Part shown: positions 7,652 to 15,426 of the stretch, piece after piece
Layout of the letters: every line of letters starts with the position of its first letter
How positions within the stretch are numbered: position 1 is the first letter of the stretch
Origin: CAZEAN01 sp964510225
GTDB lineage: Bacteria > Planctomycetota > Planctomycetia > Isosphaerales > Isosphaeraceae
Direction of reading: 5' to 3'
Length of the DNA stretch: 24,821 nucleotides
Assembly: GCA_964510225.1 (NCBI GenBank)
Contig: CAZEAN010000087.1
Location: 1-24,821, forward strand
Notes under the pieces: generated by a model
The model's input: only the letters and a program-made list of their open reading frames with translations
Database searches by the model: none
Told to the model about the DNA's origin: nothing
Translations under genes and position numbers: made by a program

Positions 7652-8743
7652 ATGCCGATCAGCCGGGGAACTCAAGCCAACGCAACAGACTCAACCTCAA
7701 CCCGAATGATCCTCGCGGTTCTGGTTAGTCTCGGGGTCGCACTCGCTGCTGGGCTACCGGGATGTGTCGTTAGCGACTCCGATCCTGGCAAGGGTACTCG
7801 GCTTGATGGGCCGAAATCGGATTGGCCCGAGGTTTTCCGGATCGGTTTCTTCGGTGAGGAAAACCCGATCGCCGCGCTCGCAAAGCACGACGCTATGGTC
7901 GAGTATCTTGAGGATCGATTGGGGATCCCGGTCGAGGCTGAAACGGGGATAAGTTACACTGCCGTGATCGAAGCCATGAGAGCAGGACATGTTGACGCCT
8001 TCGAAGTTGGCCCCTTCTCCTACATCATGGCAGTCCGGGAGGCCAATGCCGAGGCAGTCGCAGTTCTCGTCGAACATCACGGCGCTCCCGCCTTCGATCC
8101 AGAACTTCTTCCCTATTATTTTTCAGTGATTTTCACTCGTAAAGGATCTGGAATCGAGAGCCTCGATGACCTCAGGGGAAAGCAATTCTCCTTCGTCGAC
8201 CAAGTTTCAACATCGGGTCACCTCATGCCGCGGACGATCTTGATGGAGCACGGGATCGATCCCGAAGAGGATCTCCTCTTTCGATTCGCCGGCGCTCATC
8301 CGACCTCGGCTCTGGCGGTCTGGAATGGTTCTTTCGCCGGTGGCGCAACCAACGAGCTTAACCTCGCCGAGATGGCAAGAAACGAGCAGATTGACTATTC
8401 CGGTTTTCCCGACGGCAAGATCAATCGTCCGAGGACTCCAGAGGAAGTCCGGCAGCAATTCGAGGATTGCCCCAACGGCGAAATCGCCTTACTCGCCTTC
8501 TCTGACCCGATCCCTGAAACGCCATTCGCGATCCGACGCGACTTACCTGAGTCATTTAAGATCGAGTTGCGTCGAGCACTGATCGAGATGAAAGACTACC
8601 CCGAAGTCGTAGCCAACTCGGTTGGCTGGTATGTTGACCCCACCGAAGAACTAGGACTCGATTCCCTCGACGAGTTTTACAACCCTATTCGCGAGTTGGC
8701 CAAGATTCTCGATCTCGATCTTAAGAGCATCGGCGAAGGCTAA
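7652..8743 (+). CDS. phnD: Phosphonate-binding lipoprotein PhnD
   Basis: The 363-residue substrate-binding component of the phosphonate importer. It has a lipoprotein signal: hydrophobic segment at 19-34 and lipobox LPGC with the modified Cys38, so it should be tethered in the periplasm. The binding-protein core follows, with FRIGFFGEENP, DAFEVGPFSYIMA and the ligand-contact block FVDQVSTSGHLMPR that is typical of PhnD (STSG motif). Length fits the family. The start is an ATG preceded by CGGGAG about eight bases upstream; a later ATG (7706) directly before the hydrophobic segment is a possible alternative. Gene order C-E-D differs from the E. coli C-D-E. The ligand preference cannot be told from sequence. 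Confidence 0.93.
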   Translation: MPISRGTQANATDSTSTRMILAVLVSLGVALAAGLPGCVVSDSDPGKGTRLDGPKSDWPEVFRIGFFGEENPIAALAKHDAMVEYLEDRLGIPVEAETGISYTAVIEAMRAGHVDAFEVGPFSYIMAVREANAEAVAVLVEHHGAPAFDPELLPYYFSVIFTRKGSGIESLDDLRGKQFSFVDQVSTSGHLMPRTILMEHGIDPEEDLLFRFAGAHPTSALAVWNGSFAGGATNELNLAEMARNEQIDYSGFPDGKINRPRTPEEVRQQFEDCPNGEIALLAFSDPIPETPFAIRRDLPESFKIELRRALIEMKDYPEVVANSVGWYVDPTEELGLDSLDEFYNPIRELAKILDLDLKSIGEG

Positions 8744-8750
8744 GTCGTCG

Positions 8751-9209
8751 ATGAACGCCGAACGAATCCGAAGAAATTCAATGTCGGTTGATCTTGAATT
8801 ACAAACACACAATCTCAATGTCCTCGCTCGTGCAGAGCCCAGTAAAGTGTTGAGCCTTGCCGAGGCAGTCCTCCAGGAAGCTGAACAGGTCGAAGTCATT
8901 GCGAATCAAGTCGGACTCGTGATGCTCCCGATGCGCGAGCCCGCCCAAGGTACGGCATTTCACCTTGGTGAAGTCTTAGTGGCATCAGCCAGGCTCAAAC
9001 TGGATGGTGTTGAGGGCTATGGAGCCTGCCTCGGACGTGACGCCAAACGTGCGCTGGCGATCGCTGTCCTTGACGTCGCACTCCGGTCGGGGATCATGAC
9101 AGATCGCCTACAGTCATTCCTTGAGGAGCAAGCGGCAATCCAGGCTGAAGAGGATCGTGTGTTGCTATGCCGAGTTGAGGCAACTCGGGTCGAAATGGAG
9201 ACCTTTTGA
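8751..9209 (+). CDS. phnG: C-P lyase subunit PhnG
   Basis: A 152-residue PhnG, part of the PhnGHIJ C-P lyase core complex and needed with PhnI, PhnH and PhnL to attach the phosphonate to the ribose of ATP with release of adenine. The family core is visible: VLARAEPSKVLSLAE near the N-terminus and HLGEVLVASARLKLDGVEGY followed by GACLGRDAKRALA (92-124). Length agrees with the family (about 150). The gene starts seven bases after phnD; an internal ATG at 8781 is a less likely start. The phnH frame begins immediately at its stop, pointing to translational coupling. No key residue appears missing. Confidence 0.9.
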   Translation: MNAERIRRNSMSVDLELQTHNLNVLARAEPSKVLSLAEAVLQEAEQVEVIANQVGLVMLPMREPAQGTAFHLGEVLVASARLKLDGVEGYGACLGRDAKRALAIAVLDVALRSGIMTDRLQSFLEEQAAIQAEEDRVLLCRVEATRVEMETF

Positions 9210-9212
9210 GTG

Positions 9213-9800
9213 ATGCCTACTAGCCCCACAGAAATCCCTCCGGCACCGCAACGGACCGAATGGGAGGCAATGAACCAAGAGACGTTCCTGGGCTTAATGT
9301 GGGCACTGAGCCATCCAGGACAATGCTATCAACTCCCGACGGCAATCTCTCGATTCGGACCAGGCCTTCTTCAGATCGGTGCGGCCTTACTTGATCTCGA
9401 GACTTCGTATTGGACTGACTCGGCGAACCTTGAAAAACAACTTAGCGAATTTGGTGCTCGCAACACAACGGTCCAAGAAGCACTGTACCAGTTCGTCACC
9501 GATCCACTTCGACTCAACCTTGAGGAACTCGCCGAAGCCTCGGTCGGTACGTTCCTGAGACCAGACTCCAGTGCTACCATCATCTTGAACGCCACGATCC
9601 AGGGGACATCTGGAACACGACTTCTCCTGAGCGGACCCGGTATTGACGGTGGAGCTGAGGTGACGATTGCCGGGGTCCCAGTCGAGTTCTGGAAGCTTCG
9701 CAGTAAGCGACTCCGGTACCCACTCGGCTGGGATCTCTTCCTGGTTGAGACGAATCAGATCATGGGATTCCCAAGAACGACACTCATTTCATTAGATTAA
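9213..9800 (+). CDS. phnH: C-P lyase subunit PhnH
   Basis: A 195-residue PhnH, a structural subunit of the C-P lyase core with a degenerate PLP-transferase-like fold and no known catalysis of its own. Family features are seen: ETFLGLMWALSHPGQCYQLP near the N-terminus, TRLLLSGPGIDG in the second half, and the end block RYPLGWDLFLVETNQIMGFP leading to RTT. Length fits E. coli PhnH (194). I choose ATG 9213 over the in-frame GTG at 9210; both are adjacent to the phnG stop, so coupled translation is likely. It is placed between phnG and phnI as in other phn operons. Confidence 0.92.
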   Translation: MPTSPTEIPPAPQRTEWEAMNQETFLGLMWALSHPGQCYQLPTAISRFGPGLLQIGAALLDLETSYWTDSANLEKQLSEFGARNTTVQEALYQFVTDPLRLNLEELAEASVGTFLRPDSSATIILNATIQGTSGTRLLLSGPGIDGGAEVTIAGVPVEFWKLRSKRLRYPLGWDLFLVETNQIMGFPRTTLISLD

Positions 9801-9829
9801 GCTTTGATAATCCGTCAAGAGTCTTACCC

Positions 9830-11017
9830 ATGGCGTATGTAGCAGCAAAAGGAGGCGAGCAAGCAATTTTGAGGGCCGAGCAGCTCCACCAACTGCTCGG
9901 AGGCACACCGAGCGCATCCTTGATTCGAGAGATCGAATTGCAGCTTCCGTACCTCATCGATCGAGTGATGGGTGAGGCCTCGCTCTACGCTCCTGAATTG
10001 GCCGCCTTAGCCGTCGCTCAGGCGAGTGGTGATCTCTACGAAGCGGTCTTGATGCTGCGTGCTTATCGGTCGACGCAACCTCGACTTGCTTATGCCGAGA
10101 TCGTCGAATCCAATGACCTGCTGACAATCCGGAGAATCTCCGCAGCCTTTAAGGAGATTCCGGGCGGACAAATCTTGGGACCGACGCTCGACTACAGTCA
10201 TCGGATCCTTAAGCTCGACCTCCTCGAGGCCGACCAAAGTCAGCAAGAATCACTCCAGCCCTATCAGGCAGCCCCAATTCCAGCACCACGGTCCTATCCT
10301 GCGGTCGCCGACTGGCAACGCGACCACGGTCTCCTCGATCGACTCGCGCAAGTAACGACGGGGAGGGATGAGCCTTCCGCGATCCCTGACCTCACCCGAG
10401 AACCAGTCCGGTTCCCGGCATCGCGTGCTCATCGCTTGCAGTCCCTCGCACGGGCCGACACGGGCGGTGTTCTCGCCCTTGGTTACGCGAATATGCGAGG
10501 CTATGGCACGATCCACCCAACTGTGAACGAACTCCGACTTGCGATGGCGGAGGTCCAGCTTCGTCATCCCGTCACAGGGGCTCTCTTTAGTATCGGGCGG
10601 GTCCGTCTGAGCAGTGCTGAGGTTGTCACCACCTTTAGCGCTTCGACCGCTAATCCTAAGCCCCAAAGTCATCCCTCACTCAATCTCGGTTATGCGGCGA
10701 CATTGGGCTGGAATGAGGTCAAGGTTATCGCCGCCTCCATGCTCGATCGCGCGATGGATCTTCCGGAACCGCACCCCGCACATACTGAAGAGTTCGTCCT
10801 TCAGCACACCGAACCGGTCGACGCCTCCGGTTTCTGCATCCACTACAAGCTCCCTCACTACGTCACCTTTCAGAGTACTCTCGATGCCGTCCGAGGGGTC
10901 CGCGACGGTGGAGTTCTTGATTCCGAACCCGAGCCCATTGAAACCGTGGAAGGAAACGGTCGGGGCGAACACGAAGCGGATCGAGATCAACTCAGCTCTG
11001 TCGAGGAGCCGTCATGA
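9830..11017 (+). CDS. phnI: C-P lyase subunit PhnI (nucleosidase / ribosyl transfer component)
   Basis: A 395-residue PhnI, the core-complex subunit that removes adenine from MgATP and, with PhnG, PhnH and PhnL, forms ribose-1-phosphonate 5-triphosphate. The start MAYVAAKGGEQAI is the family N-terminus. Further in are LALGYANMRGYGTIHPTVNE and EFVLQHTE. HYKLPHYVTFQS carries His338 and His343, which correspond to the metal-site histidines 328 and 333 of E. coli PhnI. It is about 40 residues longer than the E. coli protein, largely through an acidic C-terminal tail (about 365-395). Its end overlaps phnJ as ATGA. PhnI therefore looks intact, in contrast to PhnJ. Confidence 0.95.
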   Translation: MAYVAAKGGEQAILRAEQLHQLLGGTPSASLIREIELQLPYLIDRVMGEASLYAPELAALAVAQASGDLYEAVLMLRAYRSTQPRLAYAEIVESNDLLTIRRISAAFKEIPGGQILGPTLDYSHRILKLDLLEADQSQQESLQPYQAAPIPAPRSYPAVADWQRDHGLLDRLAQVTTGRDEPSAIPDLTREPVRFPASRAHRLQSLARADTGGVLALGYANMRGYGTIHPTVNELRLAMAEVQLRHPVTGALFSIGRVRLSSAEVVTTFSASTANPKPQSHPSLNLGYAATLGWNEVKVIAASMLDRAMDLPEPHPAHTEEFVLQHTEPVDASGFCIHYKLPHYVTFQSTLDAVRGVRDGGVLDSEPEPIETVEGNGRGEHEADRDQLSSVEEPS

Positions 11018-11973
11018 GCACCACGCTTGATAGCCTCAAGGCGCCAGTCTCTGACTACTCCTATGCGTTTCTTGATGAGTTCGCCAAACGAGAACTCCGG
11101 CGTAAGATCCTTAAGGCCATTGCAATCCCTGGATATCAAGTTCCCTACGCCAGTCGCGAGATGCCGATCGCTCGAGGTTGGGGAACGGGGGGTCTCCAAG
11201 CCACCTTGGCAATCATTGGGCCGCGCGACGTCATCAAGGTGATCGACCAAGGGGCGGACGATTCGGTCAATGCGGCTAATCTCCGACGTTTCATTGCACG
11301 GATGGCTGGCGTTACCACCACAACGGATGCCTTGAAAGCAACCATCATTCAGAGTCGTCACCGGATCCCCGAGGAACGACTCCGTCGCGGTCAGACCTTG
11401 GTCCTCCAAGTACCGATCCCAGAACCACTCCGCTATGTGGAGCCAGACGTCCCAAAGGCATCCCAACGTCATGCCGATGCTGATTACAGTCCACTCTGGC
11501 TTCAACTCTTCGAACGACTGATTAACTACCGACGCGATTCTCAGGGAGCCGATGCCCCGGTGATTGTCCACGGTCGCTACGTAATGGCACCGAGCCCAAT
11601 CCCGCGCTGGGACAATCCAAAACTCCACCAGGCTGCACACCTCACCATCCTCTCTGCAGGTCGCGAGAAGCGGATCTACGCAGTCCCTCCCTACACTGAC
11701 GTCCGTCCTCTTGAATTTGAGGACATCCCGTTTCTGGTCGAGGATCAATCCGGAAGAATCTGCCGGAAGACGGGTGTCACGACCTGGTTTATGAACGAAA
11801 TCCCGGAGAAGGACGGGAGTGCTTCATTCGAACTTTCGGATACCGGATTTATCGAAAAGCTTGTCAGGAAAGAACGCGGTGAGTCGTCTGGAATCGGGCC
11901 GACCTACTATGACCCCGACGGCCGCTTTTATGTGCCGGGTTATCTCAAGGACCATGGATCAGACCCAATCTAA
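11014..11973 (+). CDS. phnJ: PhnJ homologue lacking the radical-SAM Fe-S cysteines
   Basis: A 319-residue PhnJ, normally the C-P lyase that cleaves ribose-1-phosphonate 5-phosphate using a [4Fe-4S] cluster, SAM and a glycyl radical. The first 240 residues match the family closely: AIAIPGYQVPYASREMP with Gly40 (E. coli Gly32), GWGTGG, VIDQGADDSVNAANLR, IQSRHRIPE, QVPIPEPLR, GRYVMAPSPIP and GREKRIYAVPP. The metal-binding end is altered. Only one cysteine exists in the whole protein, Cys250. Against E. coli Cys241/244/266/272 I align Cys250, Thr253, Leu274 and Ile280; flanking TTWFMNE and SDTGF keep the register, so no frameshift explains it. A 39-residue tail of unknown origin follows. It overlaps phnI (ATGA) and phnK (20 bases). 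Family certain; lyase activity by the known mechanism doubtful. Confidence 0.95.
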   Translation: MSTTLDSLKAPVSDYSYAFLDEFAKRELRRKILKAIAIPGYQVPYASREMPIARGWGTGGLQATLAIIGPRDVIKVIDQGADDSVNAANLRRFIARMAGVTTTTDALKATIIQSRHRIPEERLRRGQTLVLQVPIPEPLRYVEPDVPKASQRHADADYSPLWLQLFERLINYRRDSQGADAPVIVHGRYVMAPSPIPRWDNPKLHQAAHLTILSAGREKRIYAVPPYTDVRPLEFEDIPFLVEDQSGRICRKTGVTTWFMNEIPEKDGSASFELSDTGFIEKLVRKERGESSGIGPTYYDPDGRFYVPGYLKDHGSDPI

Positions 11974-12772
11974 ACTATCGCTCCTCGATCCTCCGAGACT
12001 GGTCCAGGAGTTCCCGATCCTCTCCGCCAGAGGGCTCCGGCGTCGCTTCGGCACCATCTGCGCCGTGGATGACGTTGATCTCGACGCCTATCGCGGTGAA
12101 ATCCTCGGGATCGTCGGTGAATCAGGCTCGGGTAAATCGACCGTTCTAAGGATTCTCAATCTCCAAGAGCCGGCAGACGAGGGCTCTTACTCACTGAACG
12201 TTGGTGACTACACTGGCCTCAACTTGCTGAATCTTGATCGGGTCGATCAAGCCGAGGTCCGACTTCAACAGATTGGGATCGTCTACCAAAATCCGCATCA
12301 AGGACTCCGGATGTCGGTGAGCAGCGGCGGTAACGTGGCGGAACGACTGATTGACTCAGGTCATCGTCACTTTGGAAGGCTCCGGGAGTCGGGTCGACAA
12401 GCGTTAAGTGCCTCAGAATTTCCGATCAATCGGATCAATGACCCTCCGCGGCAGCTTTCCGGTGGGATGCAGCAACGGGTGCAACTCGCCAAGGCAATCG
12501 CCTTGCAACCGAGGTTGCTCCTCCTGGACGAACCAACGACCGGGCTCGATGTCTCTGTTCAAGCGCTCGTCCTTGACACCCTAAAACGCTTGCAACGGGA
12601 AACCAAGGTGACGACGATTATCGTCTCCCACGACCTCGGCGTCATCAGGACCCTCGCAGACCGCGTCCTCGTCATGAAAAATGGTCGGGTCGTCGAACGC
12701 GGTCTTGCTGACCAAGTCCTCGATGACCCCCAGCATCCCTATACCCAACAGTTAGTCCATGCCAAACTCTGA
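11954..12772 (+). CDS. phnK: C-P lyase ABC-type ATPase PhnK
   Basis: A 272-residue ABC-type ATPase that in E. coli binds the C-P lyase core at PhnJ rather than a membrane permease. Motifs: Walker A GESGSGKST, Q-loop in VYQNPHQGLRM (a PhnK hallmark), signature LSGGMQQRVQLAKA, Walker B LLLLDEPTTGLD and the switch region SHDLGVI. The N-terminal FGTICAVDDVDLDAYRGEIL block and the C-terminal DPQHPYTQQLV block are typical of the family and its oligopeptide-transporter ATPase relatives. The frame is open further upstream, but the ATG at 11954, with AAGG just before it and a 20-base overlap with phnJ, matches the family N-terminus. No essential ATPase residue is missing. Confidence 0.92.
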   Translation: MDQTQSKLSLLDPPRLVQEFPILSARGLRRRFGTICAVDDVDLDAYRGEILGIVGESGSGKSTVLRILNLQEPADEGSYSLNVGDYTGLNLLNLDRVDQAEVRLQQIGIVYQNPHQGLRMSVSSGGNVAERLIDSGHRHFGRLRESGRQALSASEFPINRINDPPRQLSGGMQQRVQLAKAIALQPRLLLLDEPTTGLDVSVQALVLDTLKRLQRETKVTTIIVSHDLGVIRTLADRVLVMKNGRVVERGLADQVLDDPQHPYTQQLVHAKL

Positions 12773-12928
12773 GACCAACAAACCATCCTCATTCGCTCAC
12801 CCGATGACCCTCCTTCAGTCTGAGCACTGAGAGATCACAAAGCCGAGATCAGCTTATTTGTTGGGCTATCATTCCCCCAAAACGATGACCAGCTAAAGCC
12901 ATTCGTATCAAGAAGACAGGCAAGATTG
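12773..12928 (+). other. Untranslated gap between phnK and phnL
   Basis: A 156-base gap in an operon whose other junctions are mostly overlapping or within about 60 bases. No gene, clear hairpin with T-tract or convincing promoter was found in it. It could hold a promoter for phnLM or an RNA-processing site, but nothing in the bases shows this. Confidence 0.4.
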
Positions 12929-13633
12929 ATGTGTTTGTTGGCAGTTCGCAACTTGGAAAAACGATTTGTAATTCATGCCTTGGGGCGTCAGATCCCTGCC
13001 TTTTCAGGTCTGAACTTCCAGCTCGAATCAGGTCAATTCCTCAAGATCGGTGGGCCGAACGGGTCGGGTAAGTCAACGCTCTTACGCTGCTTGTACCGGA
13101 CCTGTCGACCGACCTCGGGATCTGCTCTCTTCCAATCGAGTCATGGGCTCGTAGATCTCGCACGTGCGGCAGACGTTGATATTGCACTTCTCCGTCGCGA
13201 CGAGATTGGATTTGTCACCCAATTCCTCAGGCCAAGGCCACGCGTCCGTGCAATCGATCTCGTCGCTGAACCGCTCCTCGGGCGCGGTATCGACGTCGAC
13301 TCGGCTCGAGAATCCGCTCGTGACCTCCTTCGGGCATTTGGCCTCAAGCCCGGACTTCATGAAGCCTATCCAAGCACCTTCTCTGGCGGTGAACAGCAAA
13401 AGATCAATCTCGCCCGAGCCTTGATCACGCCGAAACGCTTGCTCCTCCTGGACGAGCCGACCGCCTCGTTGGACCAAGGAGCCCGGGAGGCGCTCGTCGC
13501 TCGCCTTTCAAGACTCAAGGTCGGTGGCACGGCGATGATCGCGGTCTTCCACCACGAGGAAGATGCGGCCGGCTTAGTCGATGACGTTCTCAACCTCAAC
13601 ACAACGGCTGCCGCCGAAATCTCTGGAGCTTAG
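12929..13633 (+). CDS. phnL: C-P lyase ATPase PhnL
   Basis: A 234-residue ABC-type ATPase needed with PhnGHI for the first C-P lyase pathway reaction; it is not a transporter subunit by family knowledge. Motifs seen: GGPNGSGKST (Walker A), signature FSGGEQQKINLARAL, Walker B LLLLDEPTASLD and a switch His in AVFHHEEDAA. The N-terminus VRNLEKRFVIHALGRQIPAF and the TQFLRPRPRVRAIDLVAEPL stretch are typical of PhnL. I choose the ATG at 12929, with an AGG eight bases upstream; an in-frame TTG lies just before it. It is followed after four bases by phnM. Confidence 0.92.
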   Translation: MCLLAVRNLEKRFVIHALGRQIPAFSGLNFQLESGQFLKIGGPNGSGKSTLLRCLYRTCRPTSGSALFQSSHGLVDLARAADVDIALLRRDEIGFVTQFLRPRPRVRAIDLVAEPLLGRGIDVDSARESARDLLRAFGLKPGLHEAYPSTFSGGEQQKINLARALITPKRLLLLDEPTASLDQGAREALVARLSRLKVGGTAMIAVFHHEEDAAGLVDDVLNLNTTAAAEISGA

Positions 13634-13637
13634 ACCG

Positions 13638-14834
13638 ATGTGGCTCTCTGACTTTCAACTTGTCCTTCCTGATCGTGTGTTGGATCGCGGTTCGATCCGG
13701 ATTGAAGGCGCTGAGATTGCCGAAATCGTTGATGGTCCAGCGCCCTCGAGTACTGAGGCCCGGATTGATGGGCAAGGACTGACGATTATTCCGGGGATCA
13801 TTGACCTCCACGGCGACATGATCGAGCACGTGGTCGAACCGCGACCTCGTGCCTCTTTCCCCTATGAACTCGCCGTCTATGAACTCGATAAGCAACTTGC
13901 CGCGGCAGGCCTTACCGATGCCTTCGCCGCTGTGGCTTTCGCCTGGAGCGTGATCTGGCGCGACCAAGCAAACCGACGGGATGAAGAGCGGATCCGAGGG
14001 ATTTTCTCGGCAATCAGGCAACTCCGATCTAAACTCCTTATCGGTCATCATGTGCACGCGCGTTTTGACGTCAGTGCTCCAGAAGCGACTTTGCTCTTGA
14101 ACGATCTCATTCAAAACGGCCTCGTTGGCATGCTCTCGATCATGGATCACTCGCCGGGCCAAGGACAGTATCGCGACATCGACCGGTTGATCGACGACAC
14201 CGTGAAGAACCGAGGGATGACACGGGAAGCGGTGGAGACAGCCGTCCGTCGGAAGCTTGAGGAAATGCAAGCGAGAGACGACCGTTGGTCCGATGCGCGG
14301 ATCCTCGCTCGTTCGGCCCAAACTCAGGGCTTGGCGGTCGCCTCCCATGACGACGATACCAGTGAGAAGCTAGGCAAAATGGTCGATCTGGGTGTCACGA
14401 TCGCGGAATTCCCGGTGACATTCGAGGCAGCAGAAGATGCCCATCGGAGGGGATTAAGCGTCATCATGGGTGCACCGAACGTCCTCCGAGGACGCTCGCA
14501 TACTGGAAACCTTAGTGCCAAAGACGCAATCCGAGCCGGACTCGTGGATGCCCTTGCTGCCGATTACTATCCGCCTGCATTACTACAAGCAGCCTATAAT
14601 CTTGCATTCGAAAAAGTCTGTTCGCTTCCAGAGTCGATTGCGTTGATTAGCAGTGGGCCCGCTCGGGCGGCCGGCTGGACGGACCGCGGTCGCCTCGAAG
14701 CAGGCTGGCTTGCCGACCTCGCCCTGGTCGAAGAATCTAAGATTCCTCGAGTGCGTGGCACCCTCAAGGAAGGCAAATTAGTCTTTGCAGACAGCTCGGT
14801 TCACGATCGGCTCACCAGCATGGTCATATCCTAA
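13638..14834 (+). CDS. phnM: Ribose 1-methylphosphonate 5-triphosphate diphosphatase PhnM
   Basis: A 398-residue amidohydrolase-superfamily enzyme that removes pyrophosphate from the PhnGHIL product, giving the 5-phosphate substrate of PhnJ. Family blocks: IIPGIIDLHGD with metal-site residues His58 and Asp60, EPRPRASFP, SIMDHSPGQGQY, VASHDDDT, IAEFPVTFEAAEDAHRRGL, MGAPNVLRGRSHTGN and ADYYPPALL. The E. coli HTD motif reads HGD here, which leaves both ligands. The start is ATG 13638 with a nearby GGAG, four bases after phnL, although the frame is open further upstream. Length agrees with the family. It is the last recognisable gene of the phn operon; phnN, phnO and phnP do not follow. Confidence 0.95.
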   Translation: MWLSDFQLVLPDRVLDRGSIRIEGAEIAEIVDGPAPSSTEARIDGQGLTIIPGIIDLHGDMIEHVVEPRPRASFPYELAVYELDKQLAAAGLTDAFAAVAFAWSVIWRDQANRRDEERIRGIFSAIRQLRSKLLIGHHVHARFDVSAPEATLLLNDLIQNGLVGMLSIMDHSPGQGQYRDIDRLIDDTVKNRGMTREAVETAVRRKLEEMQARDDRWSDARILARSAQTQGLAVASHDDDTSEKLGKMVDLGVTIAEFPVTFEAAEDAHRRGLSVIMGAPNVLRGRSHTGNLSAKDAIRAGLVDALAADYYPPALLQAAYNLAFEKVCSLPESIALISSGPARAAGWTDRGRLEAGWLADLALVEESKIPRVRGTLKEGKLVFADSSVHDRLTSMVIS

Positions 14835-14965
14835 CTCAATATAAACAACGTTCAGCGTTCCCCAGCAAACGCTTGATCCTTTGGTCTAAGATCGATATGA
14901 TCCAACACCTGGTTTTCAGTCAAAAACCTACCTGATCGCATCATTGATGTTGATACTTGCTTCCC

Positions 14966-15039
14966 GGCGGCGTAGCTCAGTCGGTTAGAGCAGCGGAATC
15001 ATAATCCGCGTGTCGGGGGTTCGAGTCCCTCCGCCGCTA
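14966..15039 (+). tRNA. tRNA-Met (CAT), elongator type
   Basis: A 74-base cloverleaf. The acceptor stem GGCGGCG pairs with CGCCGCT (G-U at the end pair), with discriminator A. The D-arm is GCTCAGTCGGTTAGAGC. The anticodon stem GCGGA/TCCGC encloses loop ATCATAA, giving anticodon CAT. The T-arm is GGGGG-TTCGAGT-CCCTC. CCA is not encoded. Overall sequence matches elongator tRNA-Met, for example the Bacillus form, better than initiator tRNA, which lacks a paired end base. A lysidine-type tRNA-Ile(CAT) is less likely but cannot be fully excluded by eye. Confidence 0.92.
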
Positions 15040-15426
15040 TTCATTAAATCCCTGAGGGGATTCCGTCATTGAGGTCGGTTTCCCCCATTATCCCCTCTGG
15101 ATTCCAAGGGTATTAGCTGATTCTTTAGCCTAAGTTCTTTTCTCTGTTATCCGCAAATCGACAAATGATCGTTCGATTTACGATAACTCACTCATAAGTT
15201 TCTAATCAGAGTACCCTCGCCTGACCGATAGAACCTGAATAGGGCGAGCTAATCGCTGGCAGCTTCGGTTCGAGGTCCGTAATCGTCCTGCGTTGACGAG
15301 GAAAGCGTCATGGACTACGTTGCGAACCCAAACGGCCTAAGCCGAAACCGGACCGATCCAGGAGAATCAAACCGAATTCCGCCGGAACCTGGATTCCGCC
15401 ATGCCGGAGTTGCAAGGAGGCAACGG
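15040..15426 (+). other. Spacer between tRNA and kdsD
   Basis: Nothing firm is coded here apart from a possible 39-codon upstream extension of kdsD beginning at 15310. A hairpin of seven pairs, AAATCGA (15155-15161) and TCGATTT (15173-15179) with an 11-base loop, could be an operator or RNA element but has no T-tract. A short AATCCC/GGGATT hairpin lies just after the tRNA. Confidence 0.4.

Noticed and set aside
11819..11953. Upstream extension of the phnK frame
   Set aside because: It lies entirely inside phnJ in another frame, and its residues do not resemble a PhnK N-terminus. The ATG at 11954 fits the family.
11014..11973. Frameshift or pseudogene explanation for the cysteine-less PhnJ
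   Set aside because: The frame is open throughout, residues on both sides of the lost cysteines still align (TTWFMNE, SDTGF), and start and stop are coupled to phnI and phnK as in a working operon.
13581..13637. Upstream extension of the phnM frame
   Set aside because: It overlaps the end of phnL, and the family N-terminus begins at ATG 13638 with a nearby GGAG.
14854..14928. Two short hairpins after phnM as a terminator
   Set aside because: Stems AGCGTT/AACGCT and GGTTTT/AAAACC have six pairs each, loops of six to eight and no T-tract. Too weak to call the operon end.
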